Part shown: piece by piece, positions 9,260 through 17,093 of the stretch | How positions within the stretch are numbered: position 1 is the first letter of the stretch | How the letters are laid out: each line of letters begins with the position of its first letter | NCBI RefSeq assembly: GCF_030362935.1 | Contig: NZ_JAUCDY010000016.1 | Coordinates: 1-58,548, forward strand | DNA from: Thiopseudomonas acetoxidans | GTDB lineage: Bacteria; Pseudomonadota; Gammaproteobacteria; Pseudomonadales; Pseudomonadaceae | Direction of reading: 5' to 3' | Length of the DNA: 58,548 nt | The notes under the pieces: model-generated | Databases searched by the model: none | What the model saw: only the letters and a program-made list of their open reading frames with translations | What the model was told of the DNA's origin: nothing | Made by a program: the position numbers and the translations under genes

Positions 9260-10265
9260 AGACCTAACCGCATCATCCCATGACCGTCAAAATATCCTTA
9301 ACAACCGCTACGCTCTGCAACAAGCCGAGCAGCACTTGGGCTTGGGAGGAGTGATCTTTGAAGGTGAAACGGTATTTACCAAGGCACAGGTGGTTGCCTT
9401 GTATGACGTTACAGACCGTACTATTGAGCGCTACTTATCTAGCCATGCCGATGAGTTAAAAAGCAACGGCTACCAGGTGCTAAAAGGTAAAAAGCTAAAG
9501 GAATTCAAGACGATACTTTCTGGTACCGACATCAATGACGGTACCAAAACCACCGCGCTGGGTTTATTCAGTTTTCGTGCCGTGCTGAATCTGGGTATGC
9601 TGCTTACTGAAAGTGAACCCGCACGCCTTTTGCGTTCACGTCTGCTGGATATTGTCTTGGATGTAATGGCCGAGCGCGCTGGTGGTCATACCAAGTTTAT
9701 TAATCAGCGTGATGAAAATTACCTTGTCTCTGCTCTGCAAGAAGAAAACTACCGCCAACAATTCACTGATGCATTGAATAAGTACGTAGAGGTCAATAAA
9801 TGGACGTATGCACGCTTTACTAACCTGATATATCAAAGCATTTTTCATGAGAATGCTGCTGAATATAAAAAGGTTTTAAATCTGGCCGCTAAAACCAATA
9901 TCCGTGAGACCCTATATTCAGAAGTGCTTAATCTGATTGCCAGTTACGAATCAGGCATTGCTCATGAACTAGAACAAGCCAGCAATAAATTAGGCCGCAA
10001 GCTTTCGCAGAAAGAAGCGGAAAGTTTGTTTGCGAGTTTTGAGAGTCACCCTCTGTTCAAACCGCTGATTTTGGATGCCAGAACTAAAATGGCCAGTCGC
10101 GATTTGTGCTTCCGTGATGCCTTACATGAAAAGCTGGAAGCTTACATTCAATCGGTACCCGAAGCTGATTTTGATCGCTTCTTGGGTGAAAAGAGCCGTT
10201 CTTTGGAAGAGCAATTGAGTGATCCAGAAACATTGGCCGTACTCAAACGCTTGAAAGATCGATAA
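9252..10265 (+). CDS. RhuM-like DNA-binding protein
   Basis: A 337-residue protein resembling the virulence RhuM family first noted in Salmonella pathogenicity island 3. An N-terminal winged-helix-like region (VTDRTIERYLSSHADEL) is followed by FSFRAVLNLGMLL and SRLLDIVLDVMAERAGG, and a long helical C-terminal half. The family is frequent beside type I restriction genes and Fic proteins in islands, and its biochemical role is not established. It overlaps the preceding gene by 8 bp and is followed after 16 nt by the Doc-like gene, which makes it a candidate partner or antitoxin. Confidence 0.7.
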   Translation: MAKDLTASSHDRQNILNNRYALQQAEQHLGLGGVIFEGETVFTKAQVVALYDVTDRTIERYLSSHADELKSNGYQVLKGKKLKEFKTILSGTDINDGTKTTALGLFSFRAVLNLGMLLTESEPARLLRSRLLDIVLDVMAERAGGHTKFINQRDENYLVSALQEENYRQQFTDALNKYVEVNKWTYARFTNLIYQSIFHENAAEYKKVLNLAAKTNIRETLYSEVLNLIASYESGIAHELEQASNKLGRKLSQKEAESLFASFESHPLFKPLILDARTKMASRDLCFRDALHEKLEAYIQSVPEADFDRFLGEKSRSLEEQLSDPETLAVLKRLKDR

Positions 10266-10281
10266 GCAAAGGAATGTGGCT

Positions 10282-10749
10282 ATGAGCGATTCTACAGACA
10301 CAGGCTTACGGTTCTTCTATTTCGATGTGGCGCATGCGATTAGCGTTCACGATTGGATTATAGAGCATTCTGGCGGGCTAGCAGGCACCAAGGATGTTGG
10401 TCAGTTAGCCAGCCCGTTAGAGCACATACAAAATGACTGGTATTACCCAGAAATGGAGGACAAGCTGACTCACTTGGTATTCTCCATTAATAAAAACCAT
10501 GCTTTTAATGATGGCAATAAACGATCATCGTTGGTGTTAGGCGCTTATTTCCTTGAATTAAACGGTTTTGACTATGTGGTAAAGCGCTTTGCCAAAGAAA
10601 TGGAAAACATCGTCGTTTGGGTTGCAGATAACGTGATCGATAAGGATCTATTACGTCAGATCATCAGCTCAGTACTTTATGACGACGATTATCCAGAGTC
10701 GGTTAAGTTGGCTATATTTGAAGCGATCGAAGCCGCTAAAGATTACTAA
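10282..10749 (+). CDS. Doc/Fic-family toxin-like enzyme
   Basis: Protein of 155 residues with the signature HAFNDGNKRS at about 73-82, the Doc variant of the Fic active site. Doc of phage P1 phosphorylates EF-Tu; classical Fic enzymes transfer AMP. The helical fold around the motif and the C-terminal segment match Doc length. No Phd-type antitoxin and no inhibitory Fic helix motif is visible; the only cotranscribed neighbour is the RhuM-like protein. The ATG at 10282 is used because AAAGGA lies 8 nt upstream; a GTG at 10276 would add two residues. Confidence 0.82.
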   Translation: MSDSTDTGLRFFYFDVAHAISVHDWIIEHSGGLAGTKDVGQLASPLEHIQNDWYYPEMEDKLTHLVFSINKNHAFNDGNKRSSLVLGAYFLELNGFDYVVKRFAKEMENIVVWVADNVIDKDLLRQIISSVLYDDDYPESVKLAIFEAIEAAKDY

Positions 10750-10826
10750 CCATTTCGTGGATCATCACGAGATGGTACGAATAGATGGCCATTTAGCATT
10801 GTTAATATTAAAATCGCACCAACAAC

Positions 10827-10878
10827 ACCCCTCCCGCTACCCGTTAGATCAGCGCCCTGTGAGGGGTTACTCTTTTTT
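10827..10878 (+). terminator. Probable terminator of the island operon
   Basis: ACCCCTC at 10827-10833 pairs perfectly with GAGGGGT at 10861-10867 across a 27-nt loop and is followed by TACTC and six Ts. The long loop weakens the call, but the position just after the Doc-like gene fits. Confidence 0.45.
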
Positions 10879-11421
10879 GGGGTTTGTGATTCAAGGTTGT
10901 ATTTTGAAAGAGATAAGCCCCAGTCTTAACGGCGACTGAGGCGCAGCCACGAGCCAAAACACTAGGTAAAGGCTCAACCAGCTTCAATGAGCTTGCGTGA
11001 AATTGTGGGAAGTCCATGCTGCTGCGGTGCGAGCATAAGACTGCACCTGAGTTGCGGTTAGTTTTGCCATCGTTTGTTACTCTATATTCCTAAGAAATCG
11101 TTAAAATTTGCTCACCATTGCCCACCACTGTTTGTTTATCGATTGGTTCGATAGTTGAGTGATTGAACAATCTGCAAGCAGCACGATAAGTGGAGATGGC
11201 ATAAGGCGGTGGTGAGATAGATGCAAAAATCTGCTCACCAGATACCTTGACTTTTTGCTTATTGAGTCAAAAAAACAGGTCTTGCCCACCATTTTGCCCA
11301 CCACTTAAACAGCAACTGGTAACGGACATCTGCAAACTGATTTGGACGGGAAAAATAAAAAATCCCTGTATTTACAAGCAAATAACAGGGCTTCTAAGGC
11401 ATTCTTGGACGGGTGAAAAAA
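10879..11421. other. Island end beside yicC: recombinase remnant and repeats
   Basis: No intact gene lies here. The stretch contains the minus-strand recombinase remnant described separately and three copies of TGCCCACCA (11119, 11283 and 11295), the last two in tandem 12 nt apart. Sequence of this kind is often found upstream of integrase genes of this type. An attachment site should lie at or near the yicC 3' end at 11422, but its left partner is not in the window, so the core could not be defined. Confidence 0.5.
10984..11070 (-). pseudogene. Decayed 5' end of a P4-type tyrosine recombinase
   Basis: On the minus strand an ATG at 11070 opens with MAKLTATQVQS and stops after 28 codons. That start matches the usual opening of P4-like integrases with an N-terminal DUF4102 domain (MAKLT.TQV.), but the expected DGGGL motif does not follow, so the gene appears deleted a few codons in. 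Its direction, pointing from yicC into the island, is the normal layout for an island integrase next to its attachment site. The match is short, so it could be chance. Confidence 0.4.
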
Positions 11422-12285
11422 CTATTCTATATTTTGCACCTGTTCTCTCATCTGCTCAATTAACACCTTAATATTCACAGCAGCCTGGGTGGTGCGGGTG
11501 TCGATGGCTTTGGAGCCGAGGGTGTTGGCTTCGCGGTTGAGCTCTTGCATCAGAAAATCTAAGCGGCGACCAACTGCGCCAGTGTCTTTTAGTGCGCGGC
11601 GTACTTCTTGGATATGGGTATTTAAACGATCAAGTTCTTCGGTTACGTCGCTGCGTTGCGCCAGTAATACCAGCTCTTGTTCGAGGCGTTGGTTGTCAAT
11701 TTCCACAGCCATTTCTTGGCAACGTGCCAGAATTTTTTGCCGCTGAGCGTCGAGCATGTCTGGCACTAACGCGGTCAATACTTCCACCTCAACGCCTATT
11801 TGCGTCAAGCGTTCGTCAATCAAACGCGCCAGCTCATCGCCTTCGCGCGCGCGGTGCTGCTTTAGTTGGGCTAGTCCTTGCTTGAACAGTTCCATGGCTT
11901 GCTTTTGCAGGGCTTGGTTGTCTTGGCTTTGACTGGCGATGACTTCAGGCCAGCATAAAATTTCCACAGGATTGATCGTGGCAGGGTTTTGCATTAATTG
12001 GGCTATTTGTTCGGCCGCCTTAATGACTTGCTCAGCATAGACAAGATTGATATCAATGCTTTGTTGTTGCGCTGATTCGGTGAATTTGAGTGTGCACTCC
12101 AATTTGCCGCGGAAAATTGTTTTGCGTAGCTGTTCGCGAACAGGGGTTTCCAGTTCCCGCAGCACGTCAGGTAGGCGCAGATGGGGCTCTAAATAGCGGT
12201 GATTAACTGAGCGAATTTCCCAGGTGAGGGTGCCATTGTTGTCATTGTGCTCAACGCGAGCAAAAGCCGTCATACTCTGTGCCAT
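11422..12285 (-). CDS. yicC: YicC endoribonuclease
   Basis: YicC/YloC-family endoribonuclease of 287 residues. The conserved N-terminus (MTAFARVEHN, then WEIRSVNHRYLE) and C-terminus (GRRLDFLMQELNREANTLGSKA) are both intact. In E. coli YicC cleaves and destabilises the small RNA RyhB. The 3' end abuts the island; the 3' end of yicC is the documented attachment site of mobilizable genomic islands mobilised by SXT/R391 elements. It is divergent from rph, as in Pseudomonas, where gmk would be expected on the other side. Confidence 0.95.
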   Translation of the reverse strand: MAQSMTAFARVEHNDNNGTLTWEIRSVNHRYLEPHLRLPDVLRELETPVREQLRKTIFRGKLECTLKFTESAQQQSIDINLVYAEQVIKAAEQIAQLMQNPATINPVEILCWPEVIASQSQDNQALQKQAMELFKQGLAQLKQHRAREGDELARLIDERLTQIGVEVEVLTALVPDMLDAQRQKILARCQEMAVEIDNQRLEQELVLLAQRSDVTEELDRLNTHIQEVRRALKDTGAVGRRLDFLMQELNREANTLGSKAIDTRTTQAAVNIKVLIEQMREQVQNIE

Positions 12286-12416
12286 ATAAACCTCGTTGCT
12301 GATTCGTAAATAGGCGACAGTTTAACGAGTTTTATCTGTTCATGGGTGCTGAATGAGACGTTAGCGGGCTTTCTCTTTATACTGTGGTCAAAATATATCT
12401 GCAATAAGGTGGTTCA

Positions 12417-13151
12417 ATGACACGTCCAAGTGGTCGCAGCGCAGATCAGCTGCGTGAAGTGAAAATAACGCGTAACTATACCTGCCATGCTGAGGGCTCA
12501 GTGTTGGTGGAGTTTGGGCAGACTAAGGTGATTTGTACCGTCAGTGTGGAAGAAGGTGTGCCGCGTTTTTTGCGTGGAAAAAATCAAGGCTGGTTAACCG
12601 CAGAATACGGCATGTTGCCCAGAGCAACTGGTCAGCGTACGCGCCGTGAGGCGAGCAGTGGTAAGCAGGGCGGGCGCACGCTAGAAATCCAACGCTTGAT
12701 TGGCCGCTCGTTGCGCGCAGCGCTGGACTTATGCAAGCTGGGTGATTACACCCTGACTGTCGACTGTGATGTGATTCAAGCCGATGGTGGTACACGCACA
12801 GCAGCAATCACGGGTGCGATGGTGGCTGTGGTGGACGCATTAAACGTGATGCGCGAGCGCGGCTGGTTAGATAAAAAAGCTGAGTTACCCGTACAGCAAA
12901 TGATTGCCGCTGTATCTGTGGGTGTTTATCAGGGTGAAGCTGTATTGGATTTGGACTATCCAGAAGACTCAGGCGCAGAAACGGATCTGAATGTGGTGAT
13001 GACGGATGCCGGTGGTTTTATTGAGGTGCAGGGCACAGCGGAAGGCGCGCCTTTTACCAGTGAGCAGTTAACCAGCATGCTAGCTTTAGCTGAGGGTGGC
13101 CTGAAAGAGCTCTTTGCGCTTCAGCAAGCGGCTCTAAGTGCAGTAAATTAA
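12417..13151 (+). CDS. rph: RNase PH
   Basis: Phosphorolytic 3'-5' exoribonuclease of 244 residues that trims the 3' ends of tRNA precursors. The N-terminus MTRPSGRSADQLR, the phosphate-binding RTRREA region and the DCDVIQADGGTRTAAITGA motif are all present and typical. An AAGGTGG site lies a few bases before the ATG. It is divergent from yicC and convergent with crc, the same order as in Pseudomonas aeruginosa. Confidence 0.97.
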   Translation: MTRPSGRSADQLREVKITRNYTCHAEGSVLVEFGQTKVICTVSVEEGVPRFLRGKNQGWLTAEYGMLPRATGQRTRREASSGKQGGRTLEIQRLIGRSLRAALDLCKLGDYTLTVDCDVIQADGGTRTAAITGAMVAVVDALNVMRERGWLDKKAELPVQQMIAAVSVGVYQGEAVLDLDYPEDSGAETDLNVVMTDAGGFIEVQGTAEGAPFTSEQLTSMLALAEGGLKELFALQQAALSAVN

Positions 13152-13156
13152 TTCAT

Positions 13157-13187
13157 CAAGAGCGTGGGCCAAATGCCTGCGCTCTTG
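13157..13187. terminator. Hairpin between convergent rph and crc
   Basis: CAAGAGCG at 13157-13164 pairs with CGCTCTTG at 13180-13187, and the loop holds a further GGC/GCC pair. The tail is only weakly T-rich, so this is a terminator-like hairpin serving the convergent pair. Confidence 0.45.
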
Positions 13188-13195
13188 TTGGTAAC

Positions 13196-13975
13196 TTACA
13201 TGCTCAGCGTCCACTCGTAATCGACCTGAAATGGCGCGTGCTCAGAAAACCGCACGTTACGAAACAAGCGTGCGTTGCGTACAGTACGTTTTAAACCGGG
13301 TGTCAGCAGTTGATAGTCAAAACGCCAGCCCAGATTAAGTGCTTGCGCACCATCGCTCGTTGGCCACCAACTGAACTGGTCGCTTTCTCGATTGACTTCC
13401 CGCAGAGCATCGATGTAGCCCATGTTGCAAATAACTTCGTCCATCCAAGCACGCTCTTCGGGTAAAAAGCCGACCTTTTCTTGTGCGTCACGCCAGAACT
13501 TCACATCAATTTTTTGATGGGCAATATAGGTTGAGCTGCTGTAAATATAATCGCGGCGCTTACGGCGTTGTTTGTCTAAAAAAGGTGTCAGCTCTTGCAG
13601 AAATCTAGCTTTTTCTGCCAAAGCTTCGGTGCAGGGTTGTCCGCTTGGGAAGAGGAGGCTAGCAATGCTTATTTTATCGAAGTCAGCTTGGATAAAACGT
13701 CCCTGATAATCGCCGCTCATCAGACCCAGTGAGGTGATAATAGCTTTGGGTGGCGTGCGCGTTAAGATAGCCACACCAGCCTGGCCCGGCTGTTCAGCGC
13801 TCGTTGAAAAACAAAAAAAATCATCCAGTTGTAATGCGAGTTTTTCTACTTCATCATTAGCAGCGCGGGTATCTTGCAGGCAAATCACATCAGCGTTTTG
13901 GTTAGCTAACCAGTCGAACAAACCATTGTTTGCTGCAGCATGAATCCCGTTAACATTTATACTTATAATCCGCAT
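13196..13975 (-). CDS. crc: Catabolite repression control protein Crc
   Basis: Protein of 259 residues with the exonuclease III/EEP fold (MRIISINVNGI, ADVICLQDTRA) and the specific Crc features KQRRKRRDYIY, AHQKIDVK, FSWWPTSD and LNLGWRFDYQLLTPGL. In Pseudomonas Crc has no nuclease activity; it stabilises Hfq on A-rich targets to repress use of secondary carbon sources. It lies between rph and pyrE as in Pseudomonas, which supports Crc over a true exonuclease. Divergent from pyrE. Confidence 0.93.
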   Translation of the reverse strand: MRIISINVNGIHAAANNGLFDWLANQNADVICLQDTRAANDEVEKLALQLDDFFCFSTSAEQPGQAGVAILTRTPPKAIITSLGLMSGDYQGRFIQADFDKISIASLLFPSGQPCTEALAEKARFLQELTPFLDKQRRKRRDYIYSSSTYIAHQKIDVKFWRDAQEKVGFLPEERAWMDEVICNMGYIDALREVNRESDQFSWWPTSDGAQALNLGWRFDYQLLTPGLKRTVRNARLFRNVRFSEHAPFQVDYEWTLSM

Positions 13976-14118
13976 GGGAAACCCCTGTCAAAAACTGCGT
14001 GATATGATAACCAAGAATTAAACTTTTAGCTAAGTAACCACTGAAATGTGGCAAAGCTGGCGAACGTAAGTTGTTTATCGTCAAATACTCCTCACAAGCT
14101 TTTTCTAAAAGGACAGCT

Positions 14119-14763
14119 ATGCAAGCTTATCAGAAAGAATTTATCCGTTTTGCTATTGAGCGCGGTGTTTTGCGTTTTGGTGAATTTACCTTGAAGTCAG
14201 GTCGAGTGAGTCCTTATTTCTTCAATGCGGGTTTGTTTAATTCAGGTATGGCGTTGTCCAAGTTGGGTCAGTTTTATGCTCAGGCTTTGCTTGAAAGCGG
14301 GGTTGAGTATGACGTGTTGTTTGGGCCTGCATATAAGGGCATTCCTTTGGCGGCTGCAACCGCGATTGCCTTGGCTGAACAGTATCAGCAGGACAAACCT
14401 TGGTGCTTTAACCGCAAGGAAGCTAAAGCGCATGGCGAAGGCGGCACATTAGTGGGTGCGCCATTGCAGGGACGGGTGATGATTATTGATGATGTAATCA
14501 CCGCTGGAACTGCAATTCGTGAGGTAATGCAGATTATTGACGGGCAAGCTGCACAGGCTGCTGGCGTATTGATAGCGTTAGATAGGCAAGAGCGTGGCAA
14601 GCATGAGCTTTCCGCGATACAAGAAGTAGAACGTGACTTTACTATGCCGGTGATCAGTATTGTGTCGCTTAAACAGGTATTAGAATATTTAGCCAAGGAT
14701 GCAGAACTGAAAAAGTATTTGCCTGCAGTTGAGCGTTATCGAGAACAGTATGGTGTTGTCTAA
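14119..14763 (+). CDS. pyrE: Orotate phosphoribosyltransferase
   Basis: Enzyme of 214 residues that converts orotate and PRPP to OMP in de novo pyrimidine synthesis. The substrate region FTLKSGRVSPYFFNAG, the FGPAYKGIPLA segment and the PRPP-binding motif VMIIDDVITAGTA are intact. The ATG at 14119 has AAAGGA upstream and gives the usual length; an upstream in-frame extension to 14071 is unlikely. Confidence 0.97.
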   Translation: MQAYQKEFIRFAIERGVLRFGEFTLKSGRVSPYFFNAGLFNSGMALSKLGQFYAQALLESGVEYDVLFGPAYKGIPLAAATAIALAEQYQQDKPWCFNRKEAKAHGEGGTLVGAPLQGRVMIIDDVITAGTAIREVMQIIDGQAAQAAGVLIALDRQERGKHELSAIQEVERDFTMPVISIVSLKQVLEYLAKDAELKKYLPAVERYREQYGVV

Positions 14764-14798
14764 GCCTTGACGGCATATTTTGGCTAGGGAGTGATGAC

Positions 14799-15386
14799 AT
14801 GAGGCTAAGAAAGCTTATAGGGGTTTCCATATTTGCATTGGGTGTGCCGTTCTGTGCGCAAGCCGTGGAGTATTACAGATATGTAGATGATAACGGCATC
14901 ACTGTTATCAGCCGCCAGGGTGTGCCGCCTAACTATATTGGTAAGGGTTATGACGTTTTAAATGAACGCGGACGCGTGATTCGTACAGTCCCTCGTGCAC
15001 CTACCGCTGAAGAGCATCAACGGATGCAAGAAGCCAAGCAGCAAGAGCAATACGATCGCCATCTGTTACGCCTGTATAGCACACCGGAAGATGTCGAACG
15101 TGCACGTGATCGTAAGCTGGTAGAAATCGATGGATTGATTGCTTTGGTGCGTGGCAACCTACATTCAGTAACATCCAACAAAGCGCAATTGTTGAGCAAA
15201 GCTGCTAATATGGAGCGTTCTGGGAAAAAAGTACCAGAGGATGTTTTGCAAGAAATTGATAAGCACGAAACAACTGAAACAAAATATTTACGAGATATTG
15301 AGCAGTACACAGAGCAAAAAGCAGACATTGAGCGGGATTTTGCGCAAGACAAGCAGCGCATTATGCAGTTGTTAGGCAAAAAATAA
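14799..15386 (+). CDS. Periplasmic DUF4124-domain protein
   Basis: Protein of 195 residues with a signal peptide (LIGVSIFALGVPFCAQA), a small DUF4124-like domain (EYYRYVDDNGITVISRQGVPPNYIGKGYDVL) and a long charged helical C-terminal part likely to form a coiled coil. Comparable genes follow pyrE in Pseudomonas. The function is unknown. It starts 35 nt after pyrE behind GGGAGTGA, so cotranscription is likely. Confidence 0.75.
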   Translation: MRLRKLIGVSIFALGVPFCAQAVEYYRYVDDNGITVISRQGVPPNYIGKGYDVLNERGRVIRTVPRAPTAEEHQRMQEAKQQEQYDRHLLRLYSTPEDVERARDRKLVEIDGLIALVRGNLHSVTSNKAQLLSKAANMERSGKKVPEDVLQEIDKHETTETKYLRDIEQYTEQKADIERDFAQDKQRIMQLLGKK

Positions 15387-15458
15387 GTCTAAAAAAAATT
15401 GAGTCTTAACTCGAAATAACTTACCCTTCCCTGCCTTTTTGCAAAAAAGAGTGCCTTT

Positions 15459-15636
15459 TCGGAGTAGTTCCGAGTTGTGTGGGAAATTCCCATGTATTTG
15501 GCGCGCTAGGCAAACAGAAGTTGCCTAGGCCACATTTTTTACCTGACTTTCAGGTAATTGTCTTCCCTACGGGGGATACCCAATCCAAGCAAGTGCAGCT
15601 GTTATAGCTGCTGCAGGTTTTCTGTAATGCACTTGC
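15459..15636 (+). promoter_or_regulatory. Multi-hairpin leader upstream of the kamA-like gene
   Basis: Six consecutive hairpins can be drawn: TCGGA/TCCGA (15459-15473), TGGGA/TCCCA (15480-15492), CTAGGCAA/TTGCCTAG (15506-15528), TTACCTGA/TCAGGTAA (15539-15557), TTCCC-TACG-GGGGA (15563-15576) and GCAAGTGCA/TGCACTTGC (15589-15636) enclosing CAGCT/AGCTG. The third is followed by ACA and a T-run, so it could act as an attenuator. The ribosome binding site lies just after the last stem. It does not match a riboswitch I recognise. Confidence 0.5.
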
Positions 15637-15654
15637 GTAGAGTGGAGAGTACCC

Positions 15655-17022
15655 ATGAATCAAGCTATAAAAATAATAGCCTCAGATGAGGCATTGACGA
15701 AAAACACAAAATTTCAAGTATATACTGAGCGGCAACTGGACAAGATTAAACCGCTACAAAAATTAACAGAAGAACAACGCTTTGAAATGCGTGTTGTTGC
15801 CAACGTACTGCCTTTTCGAGTGAACCAGTACGTAATTGATGAGTTGATTGATTGGAGCGATATACCTAACGACCCGATTTTTCAACTGACCTTCCCGCAG
15901 CGTGGCATGCTGTATCCCGAGGATTATCAGCGCATGGCTGATGCCCTACAGCGCGATGCAGAGCGCAGTGAAATCAGCGTCATTGCTAACGAAATCCGCC
16001 AGAAGCTCAATCCGCACCCAGCGGGTCAGCAAGAAATGAATGTGCCTACTTTGGATGGTGAGCCACTGCCGGGCATGCAGCACAAATACCGTGAAACCGT
16101 ACTGTTTTTCCCCAGTCAGGGTCAGGTGTGTCATAGCTACTGTACCTTCTGTTTCCGCTGGGCGCAGTTTATCGGTGATAAAGAGCTTCGCTTTGCCAGT
16201 AACGAAGCGGGTAGTCTGCATGCTTATTTGGCACAGAATAAAGATGTCACTGATGTGTTAATTACCGGTGGCGACCCCATGGTGATGAAAACCCATCACT
16301 TAAAAGGTTATTTGGATGGCATGCTGCATCCGTCACTTGATCATGTGCAAAGTATCCGTATTGGTACTAAGTCACTGACTTTCTGGCCGCAGCGTTATGT
16401 CACCGATCCGGATGCCGATGAATTGCTAGCACTGTTCGAGCGTTTGGTTAAAGGTGGTAAGCATGTGGCTTTGATGGCGCACTTTAACCATTGGCGTGAG
16501 ATGGAAACCCCTATCGTGCGTGAAGCGATTCGCCGTATTCGCGATACAGGCGTGGTAATTCGTGCACAAGCACCGGTAGTAAAGCACATTAACGATGACC
16601 CAGCCGTGTGGGCGCGCATGTGGGATACCCAAGTTCGCTTAGGAATTATTCCGTACTATATGTTTGTTGAGCGTGATACAGGGGCGAAACGTTACTTTGA
16701 AGTGCCTTTGATACGTACCTACGAGATTTACCGTGAGGCGATTAAGCAGGTGTCTGGTTTGGCGCGTACTGCACGTGGACCTTCCATGAGTGCTGGGCCG
16801 GGTAAGGTTGAAATTCAAGGCGTAGTGGAAATCGCTGGCGAAAAAGTGTTTGCTTTACGCTTTATTCAGGGTCGTAATCCGGACTGGGTGCAGCGTATTT
16901 TCTTTGCTAAATATGACGAGAATGCAACTTGGTTTGATGATTTAAAGCCGGCTCTGGGTGAAGATAAGTTTTTCTTTAGCGATGAGTACGATGCGATGCA
17001 AGCCGTGGCGTACGACGAATAA
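15655..17022 (+). CDS. KamA-family radical SAM aminomutase-like protein
   Basis: Protein of 455 residues of the lysine 2,3-aminomutase family. The radical SAM cluster motif is C159, C163, C166 (CHSYCTFC), followed by LITGGDP. A PLP-lysine candidate is K384 in SAGPGK. In clostridial lysine 2,3-aminomutase the lysine side chain is held by two aspartates, one immediately before the PGGGGK motif; here that stretch reads RGPSMSAGPGK without the aspartate, so the substrate may not be lysine. It is longer than EpmB, which modifies EF-P. No EpmA, EF-P or beta-lysine acetyltransferase gene is adjacent. Start chosen for the GTGGAGAG site. Confidence 0.8.
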   Translation: MNQAIKIIASDEALTKNTKFQVYTERQLDKIKPLQKLTEEQRFEMRVVANVLPFRVNQYVIDELIDWSDIPNDPIFQLTFPQRGMLYPEDYQRMADALQRDAERSEISVIANEIRQKLNPHPAGQQEMNVPTLDGEPLPGMQHKYRETVLFFPSQGQVCHSYCTFCFRWAQFIGDKELRFASNEAGSLHAYLAQNKDVTDVLITGGDPMVMKTHHLKGYLDGMLHPSLDHVQSIRIGTKSLTFWPQRYVTDPDADELLALFERLVKGGKHVALMAHFNHWREMETPIVREAIRRIRDTGVVIRAQAPVVKHINDDPAVWARMWDTQVRLGIIPYYMFVERDTGAKRYFEVPLIRTYEIYREAIKQVSGLARTARGPSMSAGPGKVEIQGVVEIAGEKVFALRFIQGRNPDWVQRIFFAKYDENATWFDDLKPALGEDKFFFSDEYDAMQAVAYDE

Positions 17023-17037
17023 ATAACGTTTGCGCAT

Positions 17038-17078
17038 AAAAAAGGCCTAGGCAGTATAATAGCTGTCTAGGCTTTTTT
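17038..17078. terminator. Bidirectional terminator between kamA-like gene and argB
   Basis: A ten-pair stem GCCTAGGCAG/CTGTCTAGGC (17045-17054 with 17063-17072) is flanked by A6 on the left and T6 on the right, so it can terminate the converging transcripts in both directions. Confidence 0.85.
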
Positions 17079-17093
17079 GTATTTGGATGGTTT

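Noticed and set aside
11101..11304. Minus-strand frame upstream of the integrase remnant
   Set aside because: It consists largely of the repeated TGGTGGGCA sequence and lies where integrase control DNA is expected.
15450..15580. yybP-ykoY (manganese) riboswitch in the kamA-like leader
   Set aside because: A GGAGTAG string is present, but the second conserved loop and overall junction could not be found.
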